Part shown: piece after piece, positions 4,610 to 8,185 of the stretch
Layout: each line of letters opens with the position of its first letter
How positions within the stretch are numbered: the stretch's first letter is position 1
Assembly (NCBI GenBank): GCA_030604505.1
Contig: JAUVVT010000055.1
Span: 1-8,185 of the forward strand
Length of the DNA: 8,185 nt
DNA from: a bacterium
GTDB taxonomy: Bacteria; SM23-31; JAUVVT01
Direction of reading: 5' to 3'
Notes under the pieces: generated by a model
Told to the model about the DNA's origin: nothing
Seen by the model: the letters and a program-made list of their open reading frames with translations, nothing else
Databases searched by the model: none
Made by a program: the position numbers and the translations under genes

Positions 4610-6097
4610 TCAACCGGATGCAAGTTTCATTATCTTTGATTGCGATGCCTCTTTTTTTGATAAAATTCCTGCTATCCTGCCTTTATGCATAACGGCAAAC
4701 CTGTTACATATACCTGCAATTTCGGGCAGCTCTGAAGAAATTATTACCACTGCAATCCCTTTTTTTACAAGATTAATTATAAGTTTATAAATTTCCATCC
4801 TTGATTTCGTATCCATCCCCCTATCAGGTTCATCAAATATAAGAACTTTAGAATCTACAGAGAGCCACCTTGCAAGCATAATTTTTTGCTTATCCCCTTC
4901 ACTTAAGTCATTTATATTTCCATCAACAGCTGAAGAGTTTATATTCAACTCTTTAAAAAAATCTAAAACAACAGCTTTTTCTTTCTTCTTGCTTATTAAT
5001 CCTCTTTTAATAACCGAATTAAGATTTGTAATGGTAATATTTTCAGCAATATTCATAAAAGGAATTAATCCTTTATTGTTTCTATCCTTTGTTAATAGAC
5101 CGATTCCCAGTATGATTGCATCGCGAGGAGAACTAATTTTTATTTTTTCCCCACCAAGATAAATATCGCCGCTCTTCTTTTTCTCTGCTCCAAATATAAT
5201 CTTTCCAAGTTCACTTATTCCCGAACCAACCAGACCGACTATCCCAAAAATTTCACCCTCAAAAACCTCAAGATTTACATTCTTGACTTTACCTGCACCC
5301 GAAACATTATCAAGACGTAAAACCTCTTTACCTTTTTTAAATTTGATATCAGGTAATTTCCGTTTACCATTCATTCCCGTCATCTTTCTTATCAATTCTC
5401 CGCGTCTCATTTGTTTAACAGGTTTCGTATCAATTATGACACCTTCTCTTAAAATTGACACCCTGTCGCCAACCTTATAAATTTCGTCTGTTCTGTGAGA
5501 CAGATATATTATACTAATTCCCTTCAATTTTAAAATTCTTATAAGTTTAAACAGGTTATTTGCTTCTTTTTCAGATAATACAAACGTTGGTTCGTCTATT
5601 GTAATAATCTTTGCATCAAAAGACAGGGTTTTTGCCATCTCAACTATTCGTTTCTCTGCGGCGTCAAGCTCTTCTACCAACGTATTTATATCCCGCTTTA
5701 AACCAAGTATATCAAGGATTACCCTTGCTCGGGTCTTTAATATACGCCAGTTTATCAGCATTGTGTTATTATAAACAGGCTCCTTTCCTAAAAATATATT
5801 TTCAGCTATACTAAGGCAATCAATAAGCTTGAACTCATGAGGCACAGTTGAAATTCTCTTCGCTTTTGCAATTGTTGAAGAAGTTATTTTAACATCACGA
5901 CCAAACATCTTAATTTTCCCCGAGTCCATCTTCTCCATTCCTGCAAGAATCCTCATAAGTGTGGTCTTACCGGCTCCATCCTCACCGGCAAGTATATGAA
6001 CCTCACCCGGATTAAGGTCAAAGTTGACATCATCCAATGCTTTGACCCCGTAATAATATTTGGTAATCCCAATCATTTCCAGAATTTTTCGTTCCAT
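4610..6097 (-). CDS. Sugar/nucleoside-type ABC transporter ATPase with two nucleotide-binding domains, RbsA/MglA family
   Basis: A 495-residue ATPase with tandem NBDs, the form used by simple-sugar and nucleoside (RbsA, MglA, BmpA-linked) importers; it would sit on the inner face of the membrane with a permease. NBD1: Walker A GEDGAGKTT (38-46), Walker B IITIDEP (164-170) and switch His H201. NBD2: a family-typical degenerate Walker A, GLVGSGISE (288-296), signature LSEGD (398-402), Walker B VLIFDEP (418-424) and ISSELPEI. Oddities are in NBD1: the Q-loop Gln is His (VPHEF, about H87), and the LSGGQ-type signature is LDAAE (144-148). NBD2's usual LSGGN is LSEGD. No permease or substrate-binding gene is adjacent; repeat-bearing spacers lie on both sides. 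Substrate is unknown. It could be a diverged importer subunit, or be losing function while still in frame. The ATG at 6097 has no clear RBS. Confidence 0.88.
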   Translation of the reverse strand: MERKILEMIGITKYYYGVKALDDVNFDLNPGEVHILAGEDGAGKTTLMRILAGMEKMDSGKIKMFGRDVKITSSTIAKAKRISTVPHEFKLIDCLSIAENIFLGKEPVYNNTMLINWRILKTRARVILDILGLKRDINTLVEELDAAEKRIVEMAKTLSFDAKIITIDEPTFVLSEKEANNLFKLIRILKLKGISIIYLSHRTDEIYKVGDRVSILREGVIIDTKPVKQMRRGELIRKMTGMNGKRKLPDIKFKKGKEVLRLDNVSGAGKVKNVNLEVFEGEIFGIVGLVGSGISELGKIIFGAEKKKSGDIYLGGEKIKISSPRDAIILGIGLLTKDRNNKGLIPFMNIAENITITNLNSVIKRGLISKKKEKAVVLDFFKELNINSSAVDGNINDLSEGDKQKIMLARWLSVDSKVLIFDEPDRGMDTKSRMEIYKLIINLVKKGIAVVIISSELPEIAGICNRFAVMHKGRIAGILSKKEASQSKIMKLASG

Positions 6098-6201
6098 TTT
6101 TCAAGCCAATTTTTAAAACAATTATATTTTATACTCAATTACAATAATCCCGATCCTGTTTTTCTTCAATAGCTCACCATATCAAAATTTTTGAAATAAT
6201 C

Positions 6202-6300
6202 CTATTTCCGTGAAAACATATTTATAGTATATTCGGGACTTATTCTTTTCAAATATTTCAATACACCATCAAAGCAGTCTTTATGCGGTAAGTTACTATA
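6202..6300 (-). pseudogene. Decayed C-terminal fragment of a radical SAM (PflX/PflA-like) protein
   Basis: On the minus strand the frame reads SNLPHKDCFDGVLKYLKR then ISPEYTINMFSRK and a stop (6202-6204). It resembles the C-terminal region of uncharacterised radical SAM proteins related to pyruvate formate-lyase activating enzymes (COG1313, PflX-like), whose usual pattern is LVLPxx...GVLxFxAEEISPDTYxNxM. Just upstream (6301 onward) a second frame reads VELLIVTY, which could match the preceding LLIRHLVLP strand, suggesting a frameshift. The CxxxCxxC cluster and SAM barrel are absent. I infer a degraded gene end. The resemblance covers only about 30 residues from memory of the family, so the assignment is moderate. 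Confidence 0.4.
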
Positions 6301-6396
6301 AGAAGCTCAACTTTAGAAATGTTCAAATAATCAGTTAAATTGGAAAATGGAATTTACAGAACATCCTGATTTACAATTTGATAGAACATCCAAAGC

Positions 6397-6436
6397 CATC
6401 ATCCATCCCTATTGCCTTTTGTCTATTGGCTGTTGT
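6397..6436. repeat. Degenerate short-word repeat directly after the aconitase stop codon
   Basis: CATCATCCATCCCTATTGCC is followed by TTTTGTCTATTGGCTGTTG. The word TTGCCTTTTGTCTATT (6412-6427) matches 14 of 16 bases of 4483-4498, in the same orientation. It is a second example of the spacer repeat family seen downstream of the ABC ATPase. Confidence 0.45.
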
Positions 6437-8185
6437 TTATCCCCCCGCTTTTTTTGTATAATTAAGAAGACCGCCTGAAAATAGAATATTCTTCTGTCTT
6501 TCTGAAAAACTGCAACTGCAAGCTATTTCGATTCCTTTTGTTTTATTATTGCAGATAACCGTTTCATTAGCTTTAATTCGTTTCTTCAATTCAGGGAACT
6601 CCAACTGGTCGCCTTGTTCAATCTTTTCGTAATCATCTAAATTTGAGAATGTAAGGGGCAGTATGCCGAAATTAATCAGATTGGCAAGATGAATCCTTGC
6701 AAAAGACTTTACGATAACTACTTTTAATCCAAGATACATCGGAGCAAGGGCAGCATGTTCTCTACTTGAGCCCTGACCGTAATTCTCGCCGCCGATAATA
6801 AAACCACCACTTTTCTCTTTAGCCCTCTTTGGAAAATCGGGGTCTACTCTAACATAAACATATTCCGAAATCGCTGGAATATTCGACCTCAGGGGTAAAA
6901 TTTTCGCTCCGGCAGGCATTATATGGTCAGTTGAAATATTATCACTCACTTTTAGAAGCACATCTCCGCCGTAAGATTCCGGCATTTCTTTTGCAATTGG
7001 AAGCGGCTTAATATTTGGTCCTCTTATGACCTTGACTTTAGCCCTTTCCTCATCAGATAGGGGCGGAATAATCATATTATCATTGATAGAAAGTTTCTCG
7101 GGAATCTCGATTTCAATCTTTTCCCCCATATCCTTCGGGTCAGTAATTACACCTTTAAGGGCTGATGCAATAGCTGTTTCCGGACTGCTGAGATAAACAT
7201 TTGATGACATTGTCCCCGAACGCCCTTCAAAGTTTCTGTTAAAACTTCTTACGGAAACAGCATTTGTCTCCGGTGCCTGCCCCATCCCAATACAAGGACC
7301 ACAAGCAGATTCAAGGATTCTTGCACCGGCTTTGACTATATCGGTCAGCGCATTATTTTTTACAATCATTTCAAAAACCTGCTTTGAGCCGGGTGTAACA
7401 ACCATACCGACATCACGATGAACCGTTTTCCCCTTGAGCATAGCTGCAACCGTCATTAAATCGGAATAAGAAGAATTAGTACAGCTCCCGACGCAAACCT
7501 GATTCACTTTAAGCCCTGCAATATCTTTTACTTTTACAACTTTATCGGGACTGTGCGGCTGCGCAATCAGTGGCTCGAGCTCGCTCAAATCAATCTCAAC
7601 AACCAAATCATATTCAGCATCCTCATCTGCCTCAAGCAAAATCCAGTCCTCATCCCTTTCCTGTATTTTCATATAGTTTTTTGTATTTTCATCACTCGGG
7701 AATACCGAGGTAGTAGCACCAAGTTCCGCTCCCATATTTGTTATTGTTGCCCTCTCGGTAGCAGACAAGGTTTTTACACCCTCACCCCCATATTCCATAA
7801 TCTTTCCGACTCCACCCTTAACGGACAACCTCCTCAAAACTTCAAGAATTATATCCTTCGCTGTAATCCACGGATTCAGCTTGCCTGTCAACTTAACCAG
7901 CACAACCTCCGGCATTTTTAGATAAAATGCACCTCCACCCATAGCAACCGCAACATCAAGCCCACCAGCACCCATCGCCAACATCCCCAAACCGCCCGCT
8001 GTCGGAGTATGACTGTCCGAACCAAGAAGGATTTTCCCGGGAACCGCAAACCTCTCAAGATGAACCTGATGACATATCCCGTTACCCGGCTTTGAAAAAT
8101 ATATCCCGTATTTCATAGCAACGGTTTGAAGAAACCTGTGGTCATCAGCATTCTCAAAACTTGACTGAAGCATATTATGGTCAAC
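6437..8185 (-). CDS. Aconitate hydratase, N-terminus beyond the right edge
   Basis: Interconverts citrate and isocitrate via cis-aconitate in the TCA cycle; a cytoplasmic [4Fe-4S] enzyme. The 582 visible residues (numbered from 8185) open with VDHNMLQ, an internal aconitase motif, so only a short N-terminal part (about 60 residues) is missing if it matches the roughly 645-residue bacterial/mitochondrial-like aconitase family; AcnA/IRP1 types are near 890. Visible motifs: GSDSHTPTAGGLG (about 55-67), cluster ligands C235 (GSCTNS), C295 and C298 (ACGPC), FNRNFEGRSG (315-324), then the swivel domain with STDHIMPAG (418-426), the catalytic-Ser loop NYGQGSSREHAA, and SFARIHLANLINFGILPL. Homoaconitase or LeuC-type isomerases share the fold, but the fused swivel domain and DHNMLQ support aconitase. 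All landmarks are intact and in frame. A degenerate repeat begins directly after its stop. Confidence 0.93.
   Translation of the reverse strand, partial: VDHNMLQSSFENADDHRFLQTVAMKYGIYFSKPGNGICHQVHLERFAVPGKILLGSDSHTPTAGGLGMLAMGAGGLDVAVAMGGGAFYLKMPEVVLVKLTGKLNPWITAKDIILEVLRRLSVKGGVGKIMEYGGEGVKTLSATERATITNMGAELGATTSVFPSDENTKNYMKIQERDEDWILLEADEDAEYDLVVEIDLSELEPLIAQPHSPDKVVKVKDIAGLKVNQVCVGSCTNSSYSDLMTVAAMLKGKTVHRDVGMVVTPGSKQVFEMIVKNNALTDIVKAGARILESACGPCIGMGQAPETNAVSVRSFNRNFEGRSGTMSSNVYLSSPETAIASALKGVITDPKDMGEKIEIEIPEKLSINDNMIIPPLSDEERAKVKVIRGPNIKPLPIAKEMPESYGGDVLLKVSDNISTDHIMPAGAKILPLRSNIPAISEYVYVRVDPDFPKRAKEKSGGFIIGGENYGQGSSREHAALAPMYLGLKVVIVKSFARIHLANLINFGILPLTFSNLDDYEKIEQGDQLEFPELKKRIKANETVICNNKTKGIEIACSCSFSERQKNILFSGGLLNYTKKAGG

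Larger units (their letters stand above)
6098..6436. other. 339-base spacer between aconitase and ABC ATPase
   Basis: The spacer has no intact gene. It holds a protein-coding remnant (6202-6300), a degenerate repeat directly after the aconitase stop (6397-6436), and a short direct repeat AGAACATCC at 6358-6366 and 6383-6391. The stretch 6098-6201, just upstream of the ABC ATPase, is AT-rich and presumably contains its promoter, but I see no convincing box. Confidence 0.5.

Noticed and set aside
6358..6391. Direct repeat AGAACATCC at 6358-6366 and 6383-6391 as an operator or attachment site
   Set aside because: Only 9 bases, with no symmetry and located downstream of aconitase rather than near a promoter; noted within the spacer entry only.
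6347..6478. Plus-strand 43-residue ORF beginning MEFTEHPDLQFDRTSKAI
   Set aside because: It runs through the spacer repeat and antisense into the end of the aconitase gene, with no RBS; most likely chance.
670..7921. Plus-strand ORFs of 60-122 codons opposite queC, queD, SDR, thrC, ABC ATPase and aconitase
   Set aside because: Each lies antisense within a well-supported minus-strand gene and has no recognisable domain.

Overview
This AT-rich window comes from a bacterial genome. Every intact, recognisable gene lies on the minus strand. Gene families, sparse and variable Shine-Dalgarno sequences, and repeat-filled spacers suggest an uncultured AT-rich bacterium, perhaps near the Bacteroidetes/Chlorobi group or a candidate phylum such as Marinimicrobia or WOR-3. 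This placement is a weak inference, because no rRNA or lineage marker is present.

Layout in the direction of minus-strand transcription (right to left): an aconitase gene running off the right edge (8185-6437); a 339-base spacer holding a decayed radical-SAM-like C-terminus; a tandem-NBD sugar-type ABC ATPase (6097-4610) with no permease or binding protein nearby; a spacer rich in degenerate short repeats; a long threonine synthase (4366-2867); a spacer with an unrecognised 51-codon ORF; a short-chain dehydrogenase with a pteridine-reductase-like Asp-Tyr-Lys triad (2613-1879); a 144-base palindromic, MITE-like element (1735-1878); queD and queC, overlapping by 14 nt (1716-639); a small putative membrane protein (522-313); and finally an orphan acyl/acetyl-CoA synthetase C-terminus (66-1) next to a 17-codon plus-strand ORF with a near-ideal ribosome binding site.

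Functionally, queD and queC supply two steps of preQ0 (7-cyano-7-deazaguanine) synthesis, used for queuosine tRNA modification or other deazaguanine products. The reductase just upstream has the catalytic residues of pteridine reductases rather than ordinary SDRs, so a pterin-related role is plausible. Threonine synthase and aconitase are housekeeping genes. The ATPase has eroded motifs in its first nucleotide-binding domain.

The window reads as housekeeping genes separated by rearranged spacers with gene remnants and repeats. I do not see a clear new defence or biosynthetic system. The most interesting items are the palindromic element, the PTR1-type reductase beside queDC, the isolated divergent ABC ATPase, and the two gene remnants.
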